Positions 34,674 through 46,080 are shown, counted from the stretch's first letter. The stretch is DNA of 64,000 bases from Sanderia malayensis (GCA_013076295.1 RQOL01000660.1:3348001-3412000); one strand, 5' to 3'. Program-made: numbers and translations. The notes: generated from the letters alone by a model not told the origin.

Positions 34674-35768
34674 TCAAACAGAAACTTCTTGAAGTAAATC
34701 CTTTGCAACTTTATAATCTTCTGTTTCTGCTAAATCCTGCTCCTTTTCCTGAAATAAAAAAAGGTGGAAGGTTACACCAGGGTTGCTAAAAGGCCTGGAC
34801 AAGCTTTACAATAAGTCATCTTCCCTGTTGTGCAATACATCAGGGTATTGCATAACAAAAAATTACCAGAATTCCAGTTCGCAATATTGTAAATTATCAT
34901 TTAAGCTCGGGAGTGCTTAGAATCAATAAATACCCAAGGGTTCAAAACAGAACTTAAAGTAATTGATAATTTAATAGAATAACAGCCTTTTACGATACAA
35001 TTTAGCATTTAATAGAGCACAGAAACATTTGGTGAATCTCACCAAAATTTGTGTTAGCTCTGAATAAGCATTCTTCAATCGTTTTGTGCAGTCTGGAATC
35101 ATTTGCTTTGATTCATTTAGTATTTCAATCTAAAATGAAAATAAAACGTACCTACACCAGGTATGATAGACCTTGAAAACAAAGAATTATGATCAGAAGA
35201 AAAAAAAGTTAAATAAAAAAATGGACGAAGGGCTATTTACCTGTTTTCTAATATCATATTCATCTTTTCCTTCCTCCTTCATTTTCTCGGCCTTAATTTC
35301 GTGATCTTTTACTTCTTTTTCGTACATAGACCTTTCCTTTGCTATTCTGAAATATAAGCAGCAGAAAGATTTAATCACAATATTTCTAGTGATCACCTAT
35401 GACAACGCCCCTTTCTTACTGTTGGTTCCACCCAACAAGTGCCTAAACTGAAATGTGCAAAACACACAACGTATTTTCTGAAAATGAAAAGCAGATTCAA
35501 TTGCAACACCTCACATTGATGACATATGTGTTTCCCTAGGCTCCACAGACATAGCTACCATGGCGCAAATTCAAGTAAGCATTCTTCTAGATGATGGTGG
35601 GCCTAATTAAAACTAGGCGAAGATGTGGCCTTATCTATCTCTCTCGGGTTCCCTCCCTCCTAACTGGACTCGCCTCACAAAGTATTTCACAGTTTGAAAC
35701 AAATTCTACCTTTTAATAATGCCAGTTTTTATTTTGATTTGACGAAGTCGTGGGTCTTGTCCAGGCAT
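34674..35768 (-). CDS. TBCA: Tubulin-specific chaperone A
   Basis: Exons 35768-35710, 35346-35241, 35129-35043 and 34748-34674 join in frame into 108 residues, the same length as human TBCA. Cofactor A captures folded beta-tubulin on its way to the alpha/beta dimer and acts in the cytosol. Matches include DPRLRQIKIKTGIIKR, YEKEVKDHEIKAEKM, DEYDIRKQIEILNESKQMIP and ILEKEQDLAETEDYKVA, forming the three-helix bundle of the family. The start codon precedes a short MPGQDPR leader. An hAT transposon begins only 70 bp upstream of the ATG (target duplication at 35831-35838), so the native promoter is either within those 70 bp, beyond the element, or supplied by it. Confidence 0.96.
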
Positions 35769-36324
35769 TTTCGTAATCCTGTTGTTAAAACATGAATTTC
35801 CAAAAGAAGTATGAGTAAAACGAAAATTGGGAAACGATCAGGGTTGGTAGATGACTGCGCATGCTTGAAGCCAAACAATATGAGAAATCAAAGGAACCTT
35901 GAGGTGACTCGCGACAGATGGCTTTTATTTCACTGTATTATCCAGAAAGTGAAGAAAGTAATATTAAATTAAAGGGCTTATGTAGCCTGAAATGAGATAT
36001 ATCGATTTTTTTACGGAGATGGAGAGAAAAAGATCTGAGTATCACTATGAACCTATTTTGAGTGTTTTCTGACGAGTTTAAGTGTATTTTTTCCAAGCTC
36101 AAACACAACCAGGTCTGCGCTATATTTTCCTCACATTATGAGTCAATTCTCGTTGCTTTCAATTAAAACAGAAATGTTAACAAATTTTGAAAAAAATAAA
36201 ACTTTCAAGATTTTGATTCAGTGTGACGTCAGAATGAACCGAGCTATTGTTCTTCAACTATTGTTCTCTGAGCAAGAGCTGCCCGGCCTGTGTTGAAACA
36301 GTGTCTGGCTAAAATCTTTTCAAA

Positions 36325-36600
36325 ATGTCGGATTGCGAAAATAGTAGCTCAAAACAAATTCCTCTGACAACGAAGGACGAAGTCTTCCCCTGAGGATAGC
36401 GAAGAAAACGAAGACTATTCAGTAGTCAGTTCGTATAGTTGAAACTCGCACGAAGGAGAACCTCTTGCAAGAAGACCCCGTGCTGGGTACGGCAGTGATG
36501 ATAAAGAATCGGGTTGTGAAGGCCTACCTAGATATCTCTGAAAGAGCTGGATGCCCGTTTTGAAAATAAAACTTATGTTGATAATTGGTTAGTTCATTTG
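36325..36600 (+). pseudogene. Degraded coding relic inside the hAT element
   Basis: Starting at an ATG at 36325, the frame reads MSDCENSSSKQIPLTTKDE and then breaks. Shifted frames continue with EDSEENEDYSVVSSY, EGEPLARRP and LKELDARFENKTYVDNW. The order (acidic Ser-rich start, SVVSSY, EPLA, then LDARFENK) resembles a family that I associate with P2X7-intracellular-domain-like proteins repeated in cnidarian genomes. At least two frame breaks and a stop make it non-functional. The family identity is inference from memory. Confidence 0.4.
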
Positions 36601-37180
36601 TTATTTAATAAATTATTGGCAACTGTTAAACATTAATTCTATGGAATCATATGAGTTTTGTTCATTGTACTGTTTTGTCTTCAGTTGTTACGGTCCAATC
36701 CAGGTCTTCAGAAGAGTTTCGTCTTGCGAGACTTATAGAGTGAGACGAATTTAGTGTTGGCGCAGCAAATTCAAAAAACATTTGTTTTGAGACCACTCAA
36801 GCAAACATTTTGACTCCAGTTTTCGATCTTGTTTCATCAAGTTAAAAAACTATCATTTTCCAAAACAAAAATGAAATACTATAATTGTTGTATTAGTTGC
36901 ATAAGCATACAGCTAGAAAACTTTCTTCTTTTCACCTGATGCTTCCAACGAGTCAAAAATGCTCCCCGTCTCCGTGCGTGATCGTGCTCGTGGTCCCCCC
37001 CCCCTGCCACAGCGTGCCCAGCATCTAGTATGGTACGTCATGTTGTTTGTTATTTCAACAAGTTTACATTTTATCCAATGAAAAACTTGCAAAGTGATAT
37101 CATACTTGGTAGCCTCACTTCAAATCAAAAGTGAACGTTTGAATCTGAGGCACATACCTTATATGGGCAAGTAGGAAGTC

Positions 37181-37230
37181 TACACAGACACAGACACAGA
37201 CACAGACACAGACACAGACACAGACACAGA
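37181..37230. repeat. (CACAGA)n microsatellite
   Basis: About eight tandem CACAGA units within the hAT element. Confidence 0.9.
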
Positions 37231-38003
37231 ACACAACATTTTTCCCCACTCACCAACATATACTCGCTTGCGCATGCGCTTCGCGAGTCAAAAAAGCCAA
37301 AAAAAGCCAAACTATTTGGGATGAAAAAAGCCAGAAAAACAGCCAAATTTCCAAAATTTTATCAGAAAACGCCAAAAAAATGCCAAATCAACGCAATGTT
37401 TAAATTTACTATTCAACAATTGTTCAAACGTAGAAATCAGAAATCATCGTCACTGTCTGAATCAGAAGAATTTTCCAGTATTTCCACATCTGTGTTATTG
37501 CATGTGGCACTCTTGCTGGAGATTCATAAAAAAATGTGTATTGTGTTTTTATATTCTTAGAACAAAGTGTACTGCCGGTCACATTACCAATTCTGTGACA
37601 CTACAATAGCAAAAGAACGACAAGAGGCTGCATTGGTAAAAAAAAGCCAAAAATAAGCCAAAAAGCCAAGAAATATTTTTGAAGCCAAAGAAGCTCTGAA
37701 AAAGCCAGATTTCTCAAATTTGGCTTTTAAAAAGCCAAGTTACCAACCCTGGAAACGATTGTTTGGTTGGTCAGCGTGCGTGAGCAGCGAAGTAGTTATT
37801 CGTACTGCGCAGGAGCGTATATGACGTTAGGGGTTAAGGTCATGGTTTGAAAAAACGTGAAGATGGGCGTGCCTACCCAGTAGCATATTCAGCCTAGATG
37901 CCTCAACCATTAAGTACAGTTTAACGTACAATTTAAGAACAGGTATCGCGAAAGTCGACGGAAGGTCGATATCGCTTGCGATGCAAGCCTTGAATCTAGA
38001 CAC

Positions 38004-38100
38004 TTTAAACTTTCTATCATACATGAAGTAGGTAGGGAAAAAGTCAAATTTTGAAATAGAATGAAAAATGACTCACAAGGAATTGAATTATACTAAATAG
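38004..38100. repeat. Direct repeat flanking the large palindrome, left copy
   Basis: This stretch (TTTAAACTTTCTATCATACA onward to TACTAAATAG) recurs in the same orientation at 41583-41679 with about a dozen changes. It touches the outer end of the left palindrome arm. Confidence 0.75.
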
Positions 38101-38647
38101 TAGACAGGGAATTATCCCCTACAAACTAACAAACAGGGTAACCTTCAATTTTAATGTTTCACATGAAAGCCAAGACAAAGAGGATCAGAAATCCGAGATG
38201 GGACATTTCGAAAAAGTGACGGGGGTCACGTCATCGCTCATCAAAGTATTGCACCATTGGTCACGGTCAGAAAAAAATCAACTATCTTATATTGTAAACC
38301 TGAATATCTATTTAGAAAGAGCATAAAGAGTTATGCAAAAAATATTAAGGAACTTTATCTTTAACATAAACAGTTGAGGAGATATCGGCAGTCGAAAATG
38401 TTACAATTCAGGGGGTAAAAAAAGAAATGAAATTACCTGAATTCTCCAATATTACCAAAACATTGGCACAAATGTTGAACTACATATACCATCTCATTGA
38501 TGGAAAGCATTTCAAGTTGATTTCAGTCAAAGAAATGTTTCAAAAACTGAGTTTACATAATGTGCAGGGTGTCTGAATTCCTGACATTACCCCCCGATTT
38601 TTTGAAAAATCCATTTTTTAATGATTTGGGGTGAAATTTTTGATGTA

Positions 38648-38830
38648 GAGTCAACTCTGCTTAGGTTGAACACCCTAGGGAAGTGTGAAAATGCTTGAAT
38701 TACAACATATTCGAATTGTTGAGGTTTACTTTTATAAGAATTAATTGTTTAGTGATCCTTAGGAACGGAGAATTCCGTTCGAAATAGGTAAGCTCGAACT
38801 ACACGAGTCAGAATTATGCAGACATGACTG
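38648..38830. mobile_element. Tigger/pogo-like MITE, copy 3 (left palindrome arm)
   Basis: Starts GAGTCAACTCTGCTTAGG after TA and ends CAGACATGACTG before TA. More diverged than copies 1 and 2. Confidence 0.65.
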
Positions 38831-39669
38831 TAAATTGTATTCCACTAGTAAGAACGCATTAAAAATGCTTTTCTGTAGCAATTTGCTCTTCAATTAGACA
38901 TCAACTTGTCAAATGAAAGCTAATAAGTCATCAAAATTAGGGGGTAATATCAGCATTGCTGAAACCAAAATAAAAAAATGAATTAAAGTGTATAGAAAAA
39001 TTGTCAGCGAAAAAACCTCACTAATATTTTATGGTAGCCATTCGTCTCATGAGCTATCACTTGATACAAAATCGGAGACATCCCATTTGCTCTCCTTGCT
39101 TTCACTTAACTAAGAATCATTTTCGCTGGCGCCTTTTTATGATTGGTTACAAGCAGATTCGCTTGTCGGTCGATGCTTGTTGTTTATCTTGCTTTGCTTT
39201 CAAACCATTTATCTTTCCCTTTGATTTTCGCCTTACTCCTGGTAGTCTTTTCTCTCTTGCTTTCTTACATTGTGTTTGTAGATCTGCAATGTCAAATTCC
39301 TCGCTCGCTTCTGAAACAGGCTCCTTTTTCTTTTGCTGCACATTTCTTATAGGAGAAAATTGACTCCCGCAAACAATTCTGGCGGATGTGCTTTTGAATT
39401 TTTAATTTTCCAACCCCAAATTCTTAAAATCTAGTTGATCGATCATAAAATTGCTGGAATAATACCATTCGTATGGTGGACGGAGTCTTGGTCCGGTGGA
39501 GGTAATAGCAATGAAGGCTTATGCTTAAGTTATATATATATATGCGAATCCTAGTTTCAACAAAGTCTTTAAGCGTTATACCAGAATAGGCAGTTGAGCA
39601 TATGAACTCTTTGACGTGGTCAATATCCTCTGGGGCTAGATTGCTTGTCAACCCAAGGGCCAAAAGTCT

Positions 39670-40300
39670 CACTGCCCTAGCACTTGAAAAAAGTAATGAT
39701 GCTTTTGTTGTTTGTAAGGATACCGATGTGGTGGTTCTCTTTCTTGTTCTTCGTTGTCCAACACAAGTTATATTTCAACTATGAGTCTTGTGTCTGCTTC
39801 CTCGTGATTGCAGTCCTTCTCAATCTGTGTACGCTTTTCTAATCCTGTAGATGTTTTCCTCTTCCGTTATTACCCGGTAAACTTCTCGTCCTCAGAAGAG
39901 TCCTTGCTGACAATACAAAGACCAACTTACTTCTGGCCCTTGGGTTGACAAGCAATCTAGCCCCAGAGGATATTGACCACGTCAAAGAGTTCATATGCTC
40001 AACTGCCTATTCTGGTATAACGCTTAAAGACTTTGTTGAAACTAGGATTCGCATATATATATATAACTTAAGCATAAGCCTTCATTGCTATTACCTCCAC
40101 CCACCGGACCAAGACTCCGTCCACCATACGAATGGTATTATTCCAGCAATTTTATGATCGATCAACTAGATTTTAAGAATTTGGGGTTGGAAAATTAAAA
40201 ATTCAAAAGTACAGCCGCCAGTCTTGTTTGCGGGAGTCAATTTTCTCTTGTAAGAAATGTGCAGCAAAAGAAAAAGGAGCCTGTTTCAGAAGCGAGCGAG
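39670..40300 (+). pseudogene. Relic of a transposon-associated protein (DTDV...CKK type)
   Basis: Plus-strand fragments in protein order: FVVCKDTDVVVLFLVL in the spacer, then LAPEDIDHVKEFICSTAYSG, LKDFVETRIRIY and PPDQDSVHHTNGI in the right arm, then a cysteine cluster reading SCKKCAAKEKGAC. This order resembles a large uncharacterised protein family common in aquatic invertebrate genomes and usually repeat-linked. Frames are broken by stops and shifts, so it is dead. The family assignment is from pattern memory. The left arm repeats all but the spacer part on the minus strand. Confidence 0.4.
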
Positions 40301-40766
40301 GAATTTGACATTGCAGATCTGCAAACACAATGTAAGAAAGCAAGAGAGAAAAGACTACCAGGAGTAAGGCGAAAATCAAAGGGAAAGATAAATGGTTTGA
40401 AAGCAAAGCAAGATAAACAACAAGCATCGACCGACAAGCGAATCTGCTTGTAACCAATCATAAAAAGGCGCCAGCGAAAATGATTCTTAGTTAAGTGAAA
40501 GCAAGGAGAGCAAATGGGATGTCTCCGATTTTATATCAAGTGATAGCTCATGAGACGAATGGCGACCATAAAATATTAGTGAGGTTTTTTCGCTGACAAT
40601 TTTTCTATACACTTTAATTCATTTTATCTTGGTTTCAGCAATGCTGATATTACCCCCTAATTTTGATGACTTATTAGCTTTTATTTGACAAGTTGATATC
40701 TAATTGAAGAGCAAATTGCTACAGAAAAGCATTTTTAATGAGTTCTTACTAGTGGAATACAATTTA

Positions 40767-40949
40767 CAGTCATGTCTGCATAATTCTAACTCGTGTAGTT
40801 CGAACTTACCTATTTCGAACGGAATTATCCGTTCCTAAGGATCACTAAACAATTAATTCTTATAAAAGTAAACCTCTACAATTCGAATATGTTGTAATTC
40901 AAGCATTTTCACGCTTCCCTAGGGTGTTCAACCTAAGCAGAGTTGACTC
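40767..40949. mobile_element. Tigger/pogo-like MITE, copy 4 (right palindrome arm)
   Basis: Mirror image of the copy at 38648-38830, with TA at both edges (40765-40766 and 40950-40951). Confidence 0.65.
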
Positions 40950-41582
40950 TACATCAAAAATTTCACCCCAAATCATTAAAAAATGGATTTTTCAAAAAAT
41001 CGGGGGGTAATGTCAGGAATTCAGACACCCTGCACATTGTGTAAACTCAGTTTTTGAAATATTTCTTTGGCTGAAATCAACTTGAAATGCTTTCCATCAA
41101 TGAGATGGTATATGTAGTTCAATATTTGTGCCAATGTTTTGGTAATATTGGAGAATTCAGGTAATTTCATTTCTTTTTTTACCCCCTGAATTGTAACATC
41201 TTCGACTGCCGATATCTCCTCAACTGTTCATGTTAAAGATAAAGTTCCTTAATATTTTTTGCATAACTCTTTATGCTCTTTCTAAATATGTATTCAGGTT
41301 TACAATATAAGATAGTTGATTTTTTTCTGACCGCGACCAATGGTGCAATACTTTGATGAGCGATGACGTGACCCCCGTCACTTTTTCGAAATGTCCCATC
41401 TCGGATTTCTGATCCTCTTTGTCTTGGCTTTCATGTGAAACATTAAAATTGAAGGTTACCCTGTTTGTTAGTTTGTAGGGGATAATTCCCTGTCTATAGG
41501 TCCTACTGATCACGTTGAGACAATTCCCAGCTCCCTTGGAGTAATGGCTGGCTCGTGGACCCAGATTTCCCGCGGATAGCTA

Positions 41583-41679
41583 TTTAAACTTTCCATCATA
41601 CATGAAGTAGGTACTGCAAAAGTCAACTTTTGAATTAGACTGAAAAATGACTCACAAAGAATCCAATTATACTAAACAG
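41583..41679. repeat. Direct repeat flanking the large palindrome, right copy
   Basis: Same orientation as 38004-38100. It is separated from the right arm by 86 bp of unrelated sequence. Confidence 0.75.
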
Positions 41680-42250
41680 GTCTCACTGAACTACTGTCCT
41701 ACTAAATCCGAAATAGTAGGTTTCGCGAAAAATAATTTGCAGCGTTTACTAAGGGTTTAAAGGAGGTCAATATCCCGTGTCTCTAGAAAAACAATAACTT
41801 TTGAACCAATTGCTCTGGAGAGCTGAAACTTATTCCAGCGTGATCAGAATGACCGAAATAGTGGGTTTTGACTATTTGCAATCCATATTTCATGGTAATC
41901 TGTCCCCAGCGTTCTGTAAGGGTTTATATAGTTTTGCAACTGTGTTTGTAAAACTCTTCTTATTATTATTAATTACCATTAAGGAGACATTTGTTTGAAA
42001 AAGAGATTGATAAAGTTAGCAATTTACTACAAGTTTCTGGATCTGTTAGAGCTTTGCTTGATGTTTCCAAAGCGCATACCGTAATGCCCCAGACATTTTC
42101 ATAATATATTTTTTTGATTTTTAAAGGGGTGCTCGTGCTGCTATTTTTCAAAGGCTCATTCAAAGCATGAAGATTTTGAATGAAGGCAAAGGCTTGATTG
42201 CTCTCTGCGGGAAAACCGCAGACCACGTAATTTATGCGTGTGAGACGTGG
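41680..42250. other. Unassigned 570 bp between the palindrome and the foldback element
   Basis: No gene, tRNA or clear repeat is seen. A 95-codon minus-strand frame (41969-42256) has no recognisable feature. Confidence 0.4.
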
Positions 42251-42403
42251 AATCATCTGGCTAAGACTTCATATAAGAATATCCTAAGGCCCTGAAATAT
42301 ATTATCGGACGAACCATATATGGTACTAGCATGTATATGTATGGTATAGTATAGTATAGTAGTATAGTACCTGTATATTACTACAGTATACCGATACGTC
42401 CTA

Positions 42404-43535
42404 GTTATCCTAGCTGTCCTAGTTATCCTAACTGTCCTAGCTGTCCTAGTTATCCTAACTATCCTAGCTGTCCTAGTTATCCTAGTTATCCTAGCTGTCC
42501 TAGCTGTCCTAGTTATCCTAGTTATCCTAGCTGTCCTAGTTATCCTAGTTATCCTAGCTGTCCTAGTTGTCCTAACTGTCCTAGCTGTCCTAGTTATCCT
42601 AGCTATCCTAGTTATCCTAGCTGTCCTAGTTATCCTAACTGTCCTAGTTATCCTAGCTGTCCTAGTTGTCCTAGCTGTCCTAACTGTCCTAGTTGTCCTA
42701 GCTGTCCTAACTGTCCTAGCTGTCCTAGTTATCCTAGGTGTCCTAGTTGTCCTAGTTATCCTAGCTGTCCTAGTTATCCTAGCTGTCCTAGTTATCCTAG
42801 CTGTTCTAACTGTCCTAGCTGTCCTAGTTATCTTAGCTGTCCTAGTTATCCTAGCTGTCCTAACTGTCCTAGCTGTCCTAGTTATCCTAGGTGTCCTAGT
42901 TATCCTACCTGTCCTAGTTATCCTAGTTGTCCTAGCTGTCCTAACTGTCCTAGCTGTCCTAGTTATCCTAGGTGTCCTAGTTGTCCTAGTTATCCTAGTT
43001 GTCCTAACTGTCCTAGTTATCCCAGCTGTCCTAGCATGTCCTAACTGTCCTAGCTGTCCTAACTGTCCTAGTTATCCTAGCTGTTCTAACTGTCTTAGCT
43101 GTCCTAGTTATCTTAGCTGTCCTAGCTGTCCTAGTTGTCCTAGCTGTCCTAACTGTCCTAGTTGTCCTAGCTGTCCTAGCTGTCCTAGCTGTCCTAGTTA
43201 TCCTAGGTGTCCTAGTTGTCCTAGTTATCCTAGCTGTCCTAGTTATCCTAGCTGTCCTAGTTATCCTAGCATGTCCTAACTGTCCTAGCTATTCTAACTG
43301 TCCTAGTTATCCTAGCTGTTCTAACTGTCCTAGCTGTCCTAGTTATCTTAGCTGTCCTAGTTATCCTAGGTGTCCTAGTTATCCTACCTGTCCTAGTTAT
43401 CCTAGCTGTCCTAGTTGTCCTAGTTATCCTAGCTGTCCTAGTTATCCTAACTGTCCTAGTTGTCCTAACTGTCCTAGTTGTCCTAACTGTCCTAGCTGTC
43501 CTAGTTGTCCTAGTTATCCTAGATGTCCCAGTTGT
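42404..43535. repeat. 9-bp minisatellite, left arm
   Basis: About 125 units alternating mainly between CCTAGCTGT and CCTAGTTAT, with minor CCTAACTGT and CCTAGGTGT variants. Variants are shuffled without a simple higher-order period. Confidence 0.93.
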
Positions 43536-43551
43536 TGTGCATGACTTTATA

Positions 43552-44763
43552 CAGGGTGGGCCAAAAAAATCACCCAAAATCACAATGATCAAGTTTGTTG
43601 GTCCTTGGTGCAGATCGCTTTGGGTAATTTGGCTTTCTGTCAAGTCTGAGGGTCTTAGGACGATGAAAGTGTACTGAAGTTCTGATCTTCTTCTTTGTCT
43701 TAGAGTGAAAATCACCCGAAACAAACTATTTTTAGGAAAAGCATCTGATGAGCAATTTTTTGCAAATTTCTACCATTAACATTCAACTCAAAAGACATCT
43801 TGTGTAAAAATATTCTGTAATTATATTAAGTCATTTTTGAGCAGTTGTAATTTTAAAACTTCTAGTCGTAAAACCTACTGTTGTGAAATTTTGTCTGAAA
43901 ATTGACAACGTTGAAAAACAAAACAAAAAACTTAGAAATAAAAAGAACAAAAAAATAATTAAACAAGGTGTTCAAAGTTTCCTCTATTTCCTATAAATTT
44001 CTGAAGTCTTTCTGGGGCCAAGTACTATTTTTATAACTTTTCGTTGACGACAAACCCCGTATCCGTTCAATAGCCTAACCCAATGGCGCAGTATTGTGTA
44101 TGTTATTCTCAAGCCAATGGAAAAGTTTTTGTTAGGAAATTCAGAAATGATTTTCTTTCTTTTCCAACCTTTCGCAATTTGCAAATTTTGGATGAAATAT
44201 TTATTTTTATGTGATATTTTGGCATATTGCTTTCCTCTGAACAATTTGAAAAAGACGTATGTATTGCTCTTCCAACGTAGTCAGTTCTCATACATTACCG
44301 TAAATCCTCGAATAAACCCCCACCTTCGAATAAGACCCCCCTTGAATAAGCCCACATCCTGATAATCATTTGCAAGGAAATTGAGCCCAAGTATCGAGAT
44401 ATTGAAGTTGTTTAGTGAATGTATTGCAAATAGCAGCAAGTTTAAACCAATAATTTCATTGATTGGCTGCATAGTATAGCATTCATTTTGCTTAATATTG
44501 GACAATAATCTGGCTGAAATTCAGTTTTTGCAAATAAGCCCCCGGGGGCGAGGATTTACGGTAAATGTCATAACAGCAGATTTCACGATTAGAAATTTTG
44601 AAATTGTAATTGCTCCAAAATGAGGAAAAATCAATACCAAATATTTTTACACAAGATGTCTTTTAAGTTGAATATTTATGGTAGAAATTTGCAACAAATT
44701 GCTCATAATATTACTTTCCTAAAAAATAGTTTGTTTCGGGTGTTATTTTTTTGGTCCTCCCTG
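43552..44763 (-). mobile_element. Mariner-like remnant at the centre of the foldback element
   Basis: The left end CAGGGTGGGCCAAAAAAATC and right end (complement CAGGGAGGACCAAAAAAATA) resemble Tc1/mariner termini and are preceded by TATA on each strand. Inside, the minus strand at 44244-43984 reads IQNLQIAKGWKRKKIISEFP and then NKNFSIGLRITYTILRHWV, similar to the N-terminal helix-turn-helix of mariner-like transposases. No DDE core remains. The surrounding inverted similarity continues past these ends, so the exact borders are uncertain. Confidence 0.5.
44295..44563. mobile_element. MITE nested in the foldback element
   Basis: Ends TTACCGTAAATCCTCG and its complement CGAGGATTTACGGTAA, with AATAAACCCCC/GGGGGC sub-terminal tracts. 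It interrupts the right arm: sequence on both sides of it aligns continuously with the left arm at about 43860-43930. Confidence 0.78.
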
Positions 44764-44784
44764 TATAAATCATGCACAACAACT

Positions 44785-46080
44785 GGGACATTTAGGATAA
44801 CTAGGACAGCTAGGACAACTAGGACAACTAGGACAGCTAGGATAACTAGGACAACTAGGACAGTTAGGACAACTAGGATAGCTAGGATAACTAGGACAAC
44901 TAGGATAACTAGAACAGCTAGGATAACTAGGACAACTAGGACAACTAGGACAGCTAGGACAACTAGGACAGCTAGGACAACTAGGACAGCTAGGATAACT
45001 AGGACATCTAGGATAACTAGGACAGCTAGGAGAACTAGGACAGCTAGGACAACTAGGACAGCTAGGATAACTAGGACAGCTAGGATAACTAGGACAGCTA
45101 GGACAGCTAGGATAACTAGAACAGCTAGGATAACTAGGACAACTAGGACAGCTAGGACAACTAGGACAGCTAGGACAACTAGGACAGCTAGGACAACTAG
45201 GACAGCTAGGACAACTAGGACAGCTAGGATAACTAGGACATCTAGGATAACTAGGACAGCTAGGAGAACTAGGACAGCTAGGACAACTAGGACAGCTAGG
45301 ATAACTAGGACAACTAGGACAGCTAGGACAGCTAGGATAACTAGGACAGCTAGGACAACTAGGACAACTAGGACAGCTAGGATAACTAGGACAACTAGGA
45401 TAACTAGGACAACTAGGACAGCTAGGATAACTAGGACAGCTAGGATAACTAGAACAGCTAGGATAACTAGGACAACTAGGACAGCTAGGACAACTAGGAC
45501 AACTAGGACAGCTAGGATAACTAGGACAACTAGGACAGCTAGGACAGTTAGGACAACTAGGACAGCTAGGATAACTAGGACAACTAGGACAGCTAGGATA
45601 ACTAGGACAAGTAGGATAACTAGGACAGCTAGGATAACTAGGACAACTAGGACAGCTAGGACAGCTAGGATAACTAGGACAACTAGGACAGCTAGGATAA
45701 CTAGGACGACTAGGACAGCTAGGACAACTAGGACAGCTAGGACAACTAGGACAGCTAGGACAGCTAAGATAACTAGGACAGCTAAGACAGTTAGAACAGC
45801 TAGGATAACTAGGACAGTTAGGACAGCTAGGACAGTTAGGACATGCTAGGACAGCTGGGATAACTAGGACAGTTAGGACAACTAGGATAACTAGGACAAC
45901 TAGGACACCTAGGATAACTAGGACAGCTAGGACAGTTAGGACAGCTAGGACAACTAGGATAACTAGGACAGGTAGGACAGCTAGGACAGTTAGGACAACT
46001 AGGACAGCTAGGATAACTAGGACAACTAGGATCGCTAGGACAGTTAGGATAACTAGGACAGGTAGGGTAACTAGGACGTA
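44785..46080. repeat. 9-bp minisatellite, right arm
   Basis: About 140 units, complement of the left arm (ACAGCTAGG/ATAACTAGG). The 9-bp period keeps a 409-codon frame open on the plus strand, coding monotonous Thr-Arg-Thr-Ala/Ile repeats; I regard it as a by-product, not a gene. Confidence 0.93.

Larger units (their letters stand above)
35839..37751. mobile_element. hAT-type DNA transposon, non-autonomous, 1.9 kb
   Basis: Ends are CAGGGTTGGTA at the left and TACCAACCCTG at the right. They are flanked by a perfect 8-bp target duplication GAAACGAT (35831-35838 and 37752-37759). An 8-bp target site plus CAGGG ends is the signature of the hAT superfamily. The interior has no intact transposase. 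The right half is full of AAAAAGCCAA words (37280-37400, 37640-37740), repeated in the terminus itself. It also contains a degraded coding relic (36325-36600), a C run near 36997 and a (CACAGA)n tract. The perfect duplication suggests a fairly young insertion. Confidence 0.88.
38101..41496. mobile_element. 3.4-kb near-perfect palindrome (inverted duplication of a transposon relic)
   Basis: The left arm 38101-39662 and right arm 39934-41496 are complements with only scattered differences and a net one-base length change; the spacer is 271 bp. Both arms hold one copy of the Tigger-like MITE, a 64-codon frame beginning MQQKKKEPVSEASEEF (39341-39147 minus and 40259-40453 plus) and the same coding relic. 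Because the MITE is at the mirrored place in both arms, it was inserted before the inverted duplication. No terminal repeat motif of a known superfamily was identified at the outer edges. Confidence 0.88.

Noticed and set aside
44620..45849. 409-codon plus-strand open frame (Thr-Arg repeats)
   Set aside because: It is the 9-bp minisatellite read in one frame. A 9-bp unit without stop codons stays open for any length, and the mirrored array does the same on the other strand (43724-43266).
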